Below, one piece after another: positions 17,180-23,483 of a DNA stretch of 36,771 nucleotides (its first letter is position 1; each line of letters begins with the position of its first letter). The notes beneath the pieces are model-generated. The model worked only from the letters and a program-made list of their open reading frames with translations, ran no database searches and had not been told where the DNA came from. The position numbers and the translations under genes were made by a program. Source of the DNA: Paracoccaceae bacterium (GTDB lineage: Bacteria > Pseudomonadota > Alphaproteobacteria > Rhodobacterales > Rhodobacteraceae); the NCBI GenBank assembly GCA_013003075.1, contig JABDLJ010000015.1, positions 1-36,771 of the forward strand, written 5' to 3'.

Positions 17180-17917
17180 TCAGCTGCCCACTTCGGTCTT
17201 TTTGACCTTGTCTTTGACAAGCGGCTCCAGCGGCATCTCAAGCAGGTACTCGATATCCGTCTGGCCATTCCAGACCATGAACCCGTTGATGAACTCGTCG
17301 CAGTCGGCGCGCATCCATTGCAGCGTGCCGGGTTCGGCGTGCATGTAGCCTTCGCGCTCTGTCAGGCCCTTGAACGCGATCTCTTGCGGCATGAACGCCA
17401 CCACGTAGTCGGCCTGAAAACGCATGTAGCACAGCGCCTGGGCGAACCGCGCGAACAGGCTGGCGATCCCGGTGCCGCGCAGTCCGGCATTCCCGCCAGC
17501 CAGCCAGACATCGCCGTGATAAAAGACATTACCCCTGATGTTGGAAGCGGCAGGACCCGCGCGATAGCGCGACGCGCCCATATCGAGCGGCACCCCGGCG
17601 GGCGGGAAGGACCGGAAAGTGCTGTTGAAAAAGTCGGAAAGCGTCATGCCGGCCAGATCGAGCTGACGCATGGCCTGGGTGTGGACCAGACGCCCCTTCT
17701 TGTCATGACCCAGGATCCATAAGCTGTTGCCCTGGCGCAGGAAATGCCGCGCCGGATCGAACGGCGGACCGATCGGCTGATGCGCCCTGTGCTGGGCTAC
17801 GATCTGGGCATAGCTTGCAAAATCATCGCCCACCGACAATCGCACGCCGCGTTCAAGCGACATATCCATGATCTGAGATACGAACCGCGCCGCGCGCACT
17901 ATGTTTTCTATCTTCAT
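17180..17917 (-). CDS. Hypothetical protein with a GNAT-like C-terminal half
   Basis: The 245-aa protein is not firmly recognised. The second half, GDVWLAGGNAGLRGTGIASL, then FARFAQALCYMRFQADYVVA and KGLTEREGYMHAEPG, resembles the acyl-CoA binding turn and following helix of GNAT acyltransferases. The first half has the conserved-looking GHDKKGRLVHTQAMRQLDL. No signal peptide is present. A strong ribosome site (GGAGG) lies about 10 bp upstream of ATG 17917. It is 33 bp downstream of an HTH gene on the same strand, so the two likely form a unit, perhaps a regulator and the enzyme it serves. Confidence 0.65.
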   Translation of the reverse strand: MKIENIVRAARFVSQIMDMSLERGVRLSVGDDFASYAQIVAQHRAHQPIGPPFDPARHFLRQGNSLWILGHDKKGRLVHTQAMRQLDLAGMTLSDFFNSTFRSFPPAGVPLDMGASRYRAGPAASNIRGNVFYHGDVWLAGGNAGLRGTGIASLFARFAQALCYMRFQADYVVAFMPQEIAFKGLTEREGYMHAEPGTLQWMRADCDEFINGFMVWNGQTDIEYLLEMPLEPLVKDKVKKTEVGS

Positions 17918-17950
17918 CGTCTCACCGGCCTCCTGACTTGCTGTGGCACC

Positions 17951-18853
17951 TTAACTGGACATCTCGAGATCTCGGACATGCTTGGCCGGGGGTTTGACGT
18001 TCATGATCATTTCTGGCGGCATGCTGGCAATCCGCTCATGACCCAGCCCCGGGATTTCCAAGTCGTATGTGCGTTCGATAATGCTGAAGAGCGCAAAGCT
18101 TCCGTCGGCGAACTGGCCGCGCAAAAGCAGCCTTTGATAGGCGATCGGCAATGTGCCGCCGTCATCACCGTGCTCGATCCGCGTGAAGATGTGATCGAAG
18201 CGCGCAGCATATGAAGTGGCCACGTCGCGAAAGGGCTTCGAAGTCACCTTGGCGAAATCCACACCTCCGGGCAGCGCCGACAAGGGGCGGCCGACCGACG
18301 AGCGCTGCCAGGTCCAGCCGTACCAGCTGGCGTACGAGGATTTATCGCCCACCTCGACGCAGACCCAATCGTCGCCCTGCTCACGGAAGATCATCAGATA
18401 GGGGCGCATCGGGGCAAATTCAGGCGCCTCGAGCCGGCCCTTCGCAATGACCCAAGCCTCTAGCGCGGCCTGCAGAAGCGGCGTTCCGAAGTTCCACAGA
18501 TTGGTCATGCGGTGCTGCTGCATATAATAGCACAGCTCTTCATCGTCGCGCTGGATGTGATCAAAGCCGTCGACATGGCGCAGAAAACCCGAAAGCCAGG
18601 CCTGGCCGCGGGCCAGAAGTTCCTCGGCTTCATCCAGCGCTTCCTGCCCGTCCTTGGTTAATTGGTACTGCCGATCGACCAGAATGAAGAGTTTTTTGCC
18701 GAGGTTCTTCTCCAAAATGTCGATATGACGGCGCACAGTCTGGCGCGTTGCGCCGAGTTCTTCGACCGTTTTGGACAGGTTCAATGTACGCGCCAGAGTT
18801 GAGAAAGATCGCAACAGCTCGAACAGGATTGCCTCACCGGGACGTTTGTTCAT
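17951..18853 (-). CDS. LysR-like helix-turn-helix regulator with an unusual sensor domain
   Basis: Residues 1–75 hold a winged HTH of LysR style (LARTLNLSKTVEELGATRQT, VRRHIDILEKNLGKKLFILV, then YQLTKDGQEALDEAEELL). The remaining 220 residues do not look like the usual periplasmic-binding-type LysR effector domain; they contain aromatic-rich blocks such as SSYASWYGWTWQRSSVGRPL and a C-terminal PPEMIMNVKPPAKH. The 300-aa length is close to LysR. The ligand is unknown. An inverted repeat just upstream of its start could be an autoregulatory site. Confidence 0.75.
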   Translation of the reverse strand: MNKRPGEAILFELLRSFSTLARTLNLSKTVEELGATRQTVRRHIDILEKNLGKKLFILVDRQYQLTKDGQEALDEAEELLARGQAWLSGFLRHVDGFDHIQRDDEELCYYMQQHRMTNLWNFGTPLLQAALEAWVIAKGRLEAPEFAPMRPYLMIFREQGDDWVCVEVGDKSSYASWYGWTWQRSSVGRPLSALPGGVDFAKVTSKPFRDVATSYAARFDHIFTRIEHGDDGGTLPIAYQRLLLRGQFADGSFALFSIIERTYDLEIPGLGHERIASMPPEMIMNVKPPAKHVRDLEMSS

Positions 18854-18864
18854 CGTTGTTTCCT

Positions 18865-18882
18865 AACTCAAATTCGCGAGTT
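18865..18882. promoter_or_regulatory. Inverted repeat upstream of the HTH gene
   Basis: AACTC (18865–18869) and GAGTT (18878–18882) form a short dyad only 12–29 bp before the start at 18853. It could be an operator or an mRNA hairpin in the ribosome-binding region. The rest of the 222-bp gap (18854–19075) is AT-rich and should hold promoters for both divergent genes; I see no RNA gene there. Confidence 0.3.
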
Positions 18883-19075
18883 TCCAATCCACGGCGACCC
18901 TGCGCAAACTGGCACCACAGAGATCACCTAAACCCTACTTATACAAATCATATTGCCGTCGGTTAAATATATCATCCATCACTGGATTATCCATATTGCT
19001 TTGCGGATCAATTGTAACAGATTGATTACGTGGCGGTTTCTTGCCCTTCTAGCGCAGGTTGTAAGGGGAAAACGT

Positions 19076-19465
19076 ATGCCGAATCCAATTGATACCCATC
19101 TGGGCAAAAAGATCCGCGAGGCGCGAATCCTTAGGGGAATGTCGCAAAGTGATGTGGCGCAGGGGTTGGGCATGTCGTTTCAGCAGGTTCAGAAGTACGA
19201 GTCTGGTGCCAATCGTATCGCAGCGGGCCGCCTTTACGAGGTCTCGGTCCTGCTTAACTTCCCGGTTGAGCACTTTTACGCCGGTTTCGGCGATAAGATC
19301 GGCGCATCCGAGCAACCGCTGGAGCCGCGCGCCGCGCAGGCCGCGCGCGATCTCAGCCGGATCAGGAACCCCGGAAAACGCGATATGATCGTATCGCTGA
19401 TCCAAGAGATATTGCGCGACCAAGAGTGCACTCCGCACCAGCAGGTTCAGGCGATGGCCAACTGA
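19076..19465 (+). CDS. XRE-family helix-turn-helix regulator
   Basis: The 129-aa protein starts MPNPIDTHLGKKIREARILR and has a textbook XRE domain, GMSQSDVAQGLGMSFQQVQK followed by YESGANRIAAGRLYEVSVLL (residues 20–60), with a helical C-terminal tail. ATG 19076 follows GGGGAAAACGT. It converges on rtcR and overlaps its 3' end by 19 bp. Similar short XRE proteins are common in Rhodobacteraceae. The target genes are unknown, and a link to the RNA-repair genes is possible only by position. Confidence 0.85.
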   Translation: MPNPIDTHLGKKIREARILRGMSQSDVAQGLGMSFQQVQKYESGANRIAAGRLYEVSVLLNFPVEHFYAGFGDKIGASEQPLEPRAAQAARDLSRIRNPGKRDMIVSLIQEILRDQECTPHQQVQAMAN

Positions 19466-21018
19466 TCCCAGCTTAGATCGTACCGCGCAAGGTACTTGCG
19501 TAGCCTGTCGGCGTCGTTCCGGCTGGCCTTTTGGGCCCGAGAGGCTGCAAACAGTCTGCGCCCGGCGTCGCTGAGGGTTCGCGAGGCACGGCAAATGCGC
19601 ACCACCGCCGCCAATTGAACAATGTCGAAGGGATCGATCGCCTCGGCGCGCTTGCCCAGAAGATCGCCCACCAGTACCCGGTCGGCATCGGAATCGGCCT
19701 GGCGCCAAAGCGCGCGCAGCCGGGTGATTTCGTCGTCCACCATCGTACGGGTTATCCGGCCGCGTGCGGCAAGCGTGGCCATGCGCTGCACAGAGCCCGA
19801 GAAATCGCGAAAATTGGCGGGCCAGGATGTGGCCGGGTCTTCGGCGAAGCGCAGATATGCCTCGGCGGCGTCTGCATTGAAGCCCACTTGCCGGCCCAGC
19901 GCCCGTTCGGCCTGGGCCAGTTCGTAATAGAGGTTGGGCGCAATATCCTCGCGGCGGTCGGCCAGGGGCGGCAGACGGAAAGTCCAGAGATTGAGCCGCG
20001 CCAGAAGATCTGGCCGAAACCGTCCCTCGGCCGCAAGATCGGCCAGATCTCGATTTGCGCAGGCGATGATCTGGAACCGGCTGGTGACCTCGTGATCCGA
20101 CCCCAGCGGGTAGTAGCGCCCGCTTTCGATTGCATGCAGAAGCAACGCCTGGGCGCCCAGATCAAGCTCGTCCACCTCGTCGAGAAACAGCACGCCGCCA
20201 TCGGCTTCGCGCAGAAGGCCGCTGCGCTCTGAGCCGGCCTGCCCGGTGAAGTTGCGCCGCTTTCCGAAGAGCATCGCCTGCGCGTGGCCCCCCGACAGCG
20301 TCGCGCAGTTGACTTGCACCAGCCGCCCCTTCACCCGCCGCCGCTGCAGCTTTAGATCGTGGATCCGCTGCGCAAGCTGGGTCTTGCCGGTGCCGCTGCC
20401 GCCCAACAGCAGCATTGGCGCGTCCGAAGCGCCCGCGACCAGCTCGATCTCGTCGATCAGGGCGTTGAAGGCGGCGTTTCGGGTTTCCACACCGCCTTTC
20501 AGCAGGTCGCTGTATTCCCGCGACAGAAGGTCGAACCGCTGTTGCAGCGCGTTATAGCGGCTGAGATCGAGATCGATGATATCAAGGCTGGGCGGCGCAT
20601 CGGTGCCCCGTGGCGGCCCGGTTTGCACAAGCCGCGCCGGGACGTGCCGCGCCTCGGTCAGAAGAAACCAGCAAATCTGCGCGACGTGGGTGCCGGTGGT
20701 CAGGTGGACATGGTATTGCTCGCGATCCTCGTCGAAGCCGTAGTCGCGGGCAAAATCGAAAAGCTTGCCGTAGACCTCCTGAAAATCCCACGGATCGTCA
20801 AGATCAAGCTGGCAAAGCAGCACCTCGGTCAGCGGCGAAATCGCCTCGATCTCGGCCTTGACCGCATGGGCTAGCCGGTTGAAGCGGTGATCGTGCAGAA
20901 GTTCGATCCGGTCGACGTTGAAATCGCCATGCTGCACCAGGCTGACCGTCGGCTTCCATTTGCGCTTTTTGCCCATGTCGAGCTGGGTGCCGAGGAATCC
21001 GATGATGACGTTTCGCAT
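19447..21018 (-). CDS. rtcR: RtcR, sigma-54-dependent activator of the RNA-repair operon
   Basis: The 523-aa protein has the RtcR layout. An N-terminal CARF-type sensor (MRNVIIGFLGTQLDMGKKRK, then YHVHLTTGTHVAQICWFLLT; residues 1–180) is followed by an AAA+ domain with Walker A LLLGGSGTGKTQLAQRI, Walker B GGVLFLDEVDELDLGAQ and arginine finger region FRPDLLARLNLWTFRLPPL, and a C-terminal DNA-binding part. The sigma-54 contact loop, usually GAFTGA, reads RNFTGQA here. RtcR is normally off through its CARF domain and is relieved by RNA-damage products. It is divergent from rsr, separated by 175 bp, and should drive rsr through rtcB. Confidence 0.93.
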   Translation of the reverse strand: MRNVIIGFLGTQLDMGKKRKWKPTVSLVQHGDFNVDRIELLHDHRFNRLAHAVKAEIEAISPLTEVLLCQLDLDDPWDFQEVYGKLFDFARDYGFDEDREQYHVHLTTGTHVAQICWFLLTEARHVPARLVQTGPPRGTDAPPSLDIIDLDLSRYNALQQRFDLLSREYSDLLKGGVETRNAAFNALIDEIELVAGASDAPMLLLGGSGTGKTQLAQRIHDLKLQRRRVKGRLVQVNCATLSGGHAQAMLFGKRRNFTGQAGSERSGLLREADGGVLFLDEVDELDLGAQALLLHAIESGRYYPLGSDHEVTSRFQIIACANRDLADLAAEGRFRPDLLARLNLWTFRLPPLADRREDIAPNLYYELAQAERALGRQVGFNADAAEAYLRFAEDPATSWPANFRDFSGSVQRMATLAARGRITRTMVDDEITRLRALWRQADSDADRVLVGDLLGKRAEAIDPFDIVQLAAVVRICRASRTLSDAGRRLFAASRAQKASRNDADRLRKYLARYDLSWDQLAIA

Positions 21019-21024
21019 GTAGTC

Positions 21025-21049
21025 TTATCTGTTCTGATAAATTCTTATC
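21025..21049. promoter_or_regulatory. Possible RtcR enhancer site
   Basis: TTATC (21025–21029), GATAA (21036–21040) and a further TTATC (21045–21049) make one dyad plus an extra half-site in an AT-rich region. It lies about 145–170 bp upstream of rsr and just upstream of rtcR, a usual distance for enhancer sites of sigma-54 activators. A TGGCA at 21080–21084 resembles a sigma-54 -24 element, but the -12 part (TTTTT) does not match GC, so no promoter is claimed. Confidence 0.35.
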
Positions 21050-21193
21050 CAATGCTATAGTATTTGAATGTCGTGGTCTTGGCAAATCTCATTTTTATCA
21101 TTTTAAATCAGCAACTTATGCGTATTCTCAGTTTCTCTTTGGGCCCCGCTTTTTCACTGGCAGAAAGACCATGTTCAAATGAGGAAGAGAAAA

Positions 21194-22750
21194 ATGGCGA
21201 ACAAATCCGTGTTTGCATCGATGAAGGGCCGGCTGCTCCCGAAAGCGGGCGCCAAGAACGCCGAGGGCGCGCCGGCCTACGCTTATTGCGATGCGCATTA
21301 CCTGGCCCAGGTTGCCGTGACGGGGACGTTTGGTGGTATGTTCTACCTCTCGCCGCAGGACGAGCTGGAATACACGCTGGATCTTGCTGAAAGCGTCGAG
21401 ACCGAGTTTCTCGCGAAAACGGCGATCTATGCGCGCACGAAGGGCTATATGAAGGATATGCCGGCGGTTCTGCTGGCAGTTCTCGCCCGGCGCGACCCGG
21501 CGCTCTTTCGCACGGTCTTTGGCCGCGTGATCGATAACGGCAAGATGCTGCGCACGTTCGTGCAGGTGATCCGGTCGGGCCAGACGGGGCGCAAGTCCTT
21601 GGGCTCGGCGCCGAAGGCGATGATCCAGCACTGGCTGAACACGGCCTCGGACCGCGCGATCGTGAATGCGTCGATCGGCAACGATCCGTCGCTGGCGGAC
21701 GTGATCCGTATGGTGCATCCGCGCCCGGTATCGAAGGTCCGTGAGGCACTCTTTGCCTGGGTTATCGGGCGTCCGTGCGACGTGTCGCTTCTGCCGGAGG
21801 CGCTGCAGGACTGGATGGCGTTCCAGAAGACGGGCCGTGGTCCGGTTCCGGATGTGCCGTTCCAGATGCTGACGCAGCTGGACCTGACGGCCAAGCACTG
21901 GGCGCGGATCGCGCGCAAGGGGTCGTGGCAAATGGTGCGGCAGAACCTCAACACCTTCCACCGGCAAGGCGTGTTCGGGATGAAGAATGAGGTTCACCGG
22001 GTCGCCGAGATCCTGCGCGATCCCGAGCGGATCGCAAAGGCAAGGGCGTTTCCGTACCAGCTGATGGTCGCATCGCAGATGCTGCGCGACCAGATGCCGG
22101 CCGAGATCTTGGAAGCGCTGCATGACGCGATGGAGATCGCGGTGCAGAACGTGCCGAAGATCGACGGCTCGGTGGCGATCTGCCCGGATGTTTCGGGCTC
22201 GATGATGTCGCCTGTAACCGGCTACCGGCCGGGGGCGACCTCGGTGGTCCGTCATGTGGACGTGGCGGCGCTGGTCGCAGCGGCGTTCCTGCGGCGCAAC
22301 AAGGGCGCGACGGTCCTGCCGTTCGATTTCGACGTCTGCAACGTGCGGCTTCAGGCCCGCGACACGATCCTGACCAGCGCGACGCGCCTGGCGGATCTGG
22401 CGGGCGGCGGAACCAATTGCTCGGCGCCGCTGAAGTGGCTGAACGAACGCGGCCGGTCGCCGGACCTGGTGGTTTTCGTGTCCGACAACCAATCGTGGGG
22501 TGATGCCCGGAAGGGCGGGCGCGGGACTGCCATGATGGCCGAATGGGAAGTGCTCAAACGGCGCAACCCGAAGGCTCGGCTGGTCTGCATCGACATCGCG
22601 CCATACGGCACGAGCCAGGCCATCAGCCGCGAGGACGTGCTGAATATCGGCGGGTTCTCGGATGTGGTCTTTGACCAGATCGCAGCCTTTGCGCGCGGTG
22701 AGGCGCGCCCAGAGCACTGGGTGGCCGAGATCGAGGCGCAAGATCTGTGA
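21194..22750 (+). CDS. rsr: Rsr, Ro60/TROVE-domain RNA-binding protein
   Basis: The 518-aa protein is a bacterial Ro60 orthologue. An N-terminal TROVE helical-repeat ring includes YAYCDAHYLAQVAVTGTFGG, then SVETEFLAKTAIYARTKGYM, DMPAVLLAVLARRDPALFRT and VRQNLNTFHRQGVFGMKNEV. A C-terminal von Willebrand A domain has a MIDAS motif CPDVSGSMMS (about residue 338). Ro60 rings hold misfolded or damaged RNA in the cavity, and Y RNAs bind outside and gate access. ATG 21194 (MANKSVFASM) is preferred over 21179 because GAGGAAGAG lies upstream. It is the first gene of the rsr–Y RNA–HEAT–rtcB unit. Confidence 0.95.
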   Translation: MANKSVFASMKGRLLPKAGAKNAEGAPAYAYCDAHYLAQVAVTGTFGGMFYLSPQDELEYTLDLAESVETEFLAKTAIYARTKGYMKDMPAVLLAVLARRDPALFRTVFGRVIDNGKMLRTFVQVIRSGQTGRKSLGSAPKAMIQHWLNTASDRAIVNASIGNDPSLADVIRMVHPRPVSKVREALFAWVIGRPCDVSLLPEALQDWMAFQKTGRGPVPDVPFQMLTQLDLTAKHWARIARKGSWQMVRQNLNTFHRQGVFGMKNEVHRVAEILRDPERIAKARAFPYQLMVASQMLRDQMPAEILEALHDAMEIAVQNVPKIDGSVAICPDVSGSMMSPVTGYRPGATSVVRHVDVAALVAAAFLRRNKGATVLPFDFDVCNVRLQARDTILTSATRLADLAGGGTNCSAPLKWLNERGRSPDLVVFVSDNQSWGDARKGGRGTAMMAEWEVLKRRNPKARLVCIDIAPYGTSQAISREDVLNIGGFSDVVFDQIAAFARGEARPEHWVAEIEAQDL

Positions 22751-22757
22751 ACGCAGG

Positions 22758-22791
22758 GGCCCGGGCAGAGGCGTATTCGTCTGCCCGGGCC
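22758..22791 (+). promoter_or_regulatory. 12-bp perfect hairpin just after rsr
   Basis: GGCCCGGGCAGA (22758–22769) pairs perfectly with TCTGCCCGGGCC (22780–22791) across a 10-nt loop. There is no T-run after it, so a complete intrinsic terminator is unlikely. It separates the rsr message from the Y RNA array and may stabilise the rsr 3' end, pause polymerase or be cut to release the array. Role inferred. Confidence 0.6.
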
Positions 22792-22872
22792 AGGGAAGAA
22801 AATGCAATCGAGGCAAGCAACTCGCGGAGACGACAGACCCCGCATGCCCCTCAGAAACAGAAAGAAGGATAT

Positions 22873-22996
22873 CTCGGCGAATGCCGGTGGAACTACAGAT
22901 TGTCACTCTCCAGGTCGCGGGTTCGAACCCCGTCATCGCGCAAGCGATGTAGCTCAGTTGGATAGAGAGGGCGTTTCACCACCACTTATCGCCGAG
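22873..22996 (+). ncRNA. Y-RNA-like module 1 with a permuted tRNA-like domain
   Basis: The outer helix is CTCGGCGA (22873–22880) with TCGCCGAG (22989–22996). The loop is AUGCC (22881–22885) opposite ACCACUUA. The inner helix GGTGGAAC (22886–22893) pairs with GTTTCACC (22973–22980), followed by UACA. Inside is a T-arm (stem 22917–22921/22929–22933, loop TTCGAAC), then CATCGC-GCAA-GCGATG (22934–22949), an acceptor-like stem closed by a GNRA loop, then UA and a D-arm GCTC-AGTTGGATA-GAG. Order T-arm, acceptor, D-arm is a circular permutation of tRNA. Bacterial YrlA-type Y RNAs mimic tRNA; placement right after rsr fits a Ro-binding Y RNA. No database family was checked. Confidence 0.85.
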
Positions 22997-23011
22997 GCAA
23001 AACAAAACTGT

Positions 23012-23087
23012 TCGTCCGTAGCTCAGAAGGTAGAGCAGCCGATTTTTAATCAGCCCGTCGCGGGTTCGAGTCCCGCCGGACGATCCA
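23012..23087 (+). tRNA. tRNA-Lys(UUU)-like gene inside the Y RNA array
   Basis: It folds as a full 76-nt cloverleaf: acceptor TCGTCCG (23012–23018) with CGGACGA (23077–23083), D-arm 23021–23036, anticodon stem GCCGA/TCAGC (23038–23042/23050–23054), loop TTTTTAA with anticodon TTT (23045–23047), a 5-nt variable region, T-arm GCGGG-TTCGAGT-CCCGC (23060–23076), and an encoded CCA. Odd points are U1-A72 instead of the usual G1 pair, discriminator U73 where lysine tRNAs normally have A, and a C·A mismatch at 29:41. It may be a working spare, a decoy or another tRNA mimic. The T-arm sequence resembles those in modules 1 and 4. Confidence 0.82.
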
Positions 23088-23105
23088 GAGAACGAAAGGA
23101 GCAAA

Positions 23106-23182
23106 TCCGGGGGAATGCCCGTGGGATTACATCGCTATGGACGACCGCCGAAAGGCATCTCACGAACCCCTTGTCCCCCGGA
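23106..23182 (+). ncRNA. Y-RNA-like module 2, short form without a tRNA-like domain
   Basis: The outer helix TCCGGGGGA (23106–23114) pairs perfectly with TCCCCCGGA (23174–23182). The AUGCC loop is at 23115–23119 opposite AACCCCUUG. The inner helix CGTGGGAT (23120–23127) pairs with ATCTCACG (23157–23164), again with a G·U at the fifth pair, followed by UACA. The interior is only 29 nt and ends in a GCC-GAAA-GGC mini-hairpin (23147–23156). It has the same helix–loop–helix core as the other modules but no T-arm or D-arm, so it would bind Rsr without mimicking tRNA. Confidence 0.82.
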
Positions 23183-23189
23183 CAGAACA

Positions 23190-23326
23190 TGCCAGGAATG
23201 CCTGCAGGACTACAGGTAGACGCACCCTTCGGGGTGGTGCCAAGACATCGGCGCCGTGCTGGTTCAACCCCAGCCCGGGGCAACCCGGTGGCGGAAATAT
23301 CGTCCTGCAAATACTTTGTCCTGGCA
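23190..23326 (+). ncRNA. Y-RNA-like module 3 with T-arm and capped acceptor, no clear D-arm
   Basis: The outer helix TGCCAGGA (23190–23197) pairs perfectly with TCCTGGCA (23319–23326). AUGCC (23198–23202) lies opposite AAUACUUUG. The inner helix TGCAGGAC (23203–23210) pairs perfectly with GTCCTGCA (23302–23309), followed by UACA. Inside are a UUCG-capped hairpin CACCC-TTCG-GGGTG, a T-arm GCTGG-TTCAACC-CCAGC (23258–23274), and CCGGG-GCAA-CCCGG (23275–23288), the acceptor-like stem with the same GCAA cap as modules 1 and 4. The expected D-arm consensus is missing; TGGCGGAAATATC stands in its place. It is the largest and most divergent module. Confidence 0.8.
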
Positions 23327-23333
23327 CCTGACA

Positions 23334-23462
23334 TTCCGGCGAATGCCGGCGGAACTACATTGTTCATGACCTGGTCGCGGGTTCGAATCCCGCCTTTGCC
23401 GCAAGGCGAAGTAGCTCAGTCTGGTAGAGCGGGAACGTTTCGCCAAATTTTTGTCGCCGGAA
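23334..23462 (+). ncRNA. Y-RNA-like module 4 with a permuted tRNA-like domain
   Basis: The outer helix TTCCGGCGA (23334–23342) pairs perfectly with TCGCCGGAA (23454–23462). AUGCC (23343–23347) lies opposite AAAUUUUUG. The inner helix GGCGGAAC (23348–23355) pairs with GTTTCGCC (23437–23444), followed by UACA. Inside are a T-arm GCGGG-TTCGAAT-CCCGC (23377–23393), then CTTTGCC-GCAA-GGCGAAG (23394–23411; 7 bp with one G·U), UA, and a D-arm GCTC-AGTCTGGTA-GAGC (23414–23430). It is the cleanest copy of the permuted tRNA mimic. It ends 21 bp before the HEAT-repeat gene. Confidence 0.85.
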
Positions 23463-23483
23463 CCCGATATGAGTAGATGAAAG

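Noticed and set aside
21080..21175. Sigma-54 promoter upstream of rsr
   Set aside because: TGGCA at 21080 and at 21158 were tested; neither has GC at the -12 position with the required spacing, so no promoter is claimed although one is expected from RtcR.
21128..22936. A 602-codon leftward reading frame opposite rsr
   Set aside because: It is the shadow of the high-GC rsr gene: His/Arg/Leu-rich with no domain, while the rightward frame is an unmistakable Ro60 protein.
22861..23470. Short repeats in the Y region as a CRISPR array
   Set aside because: The shared words (AATGCC, TACA) are short, spacing is irregular and the segments form paired helices; no repeat of CRISPR length and no cas genes.
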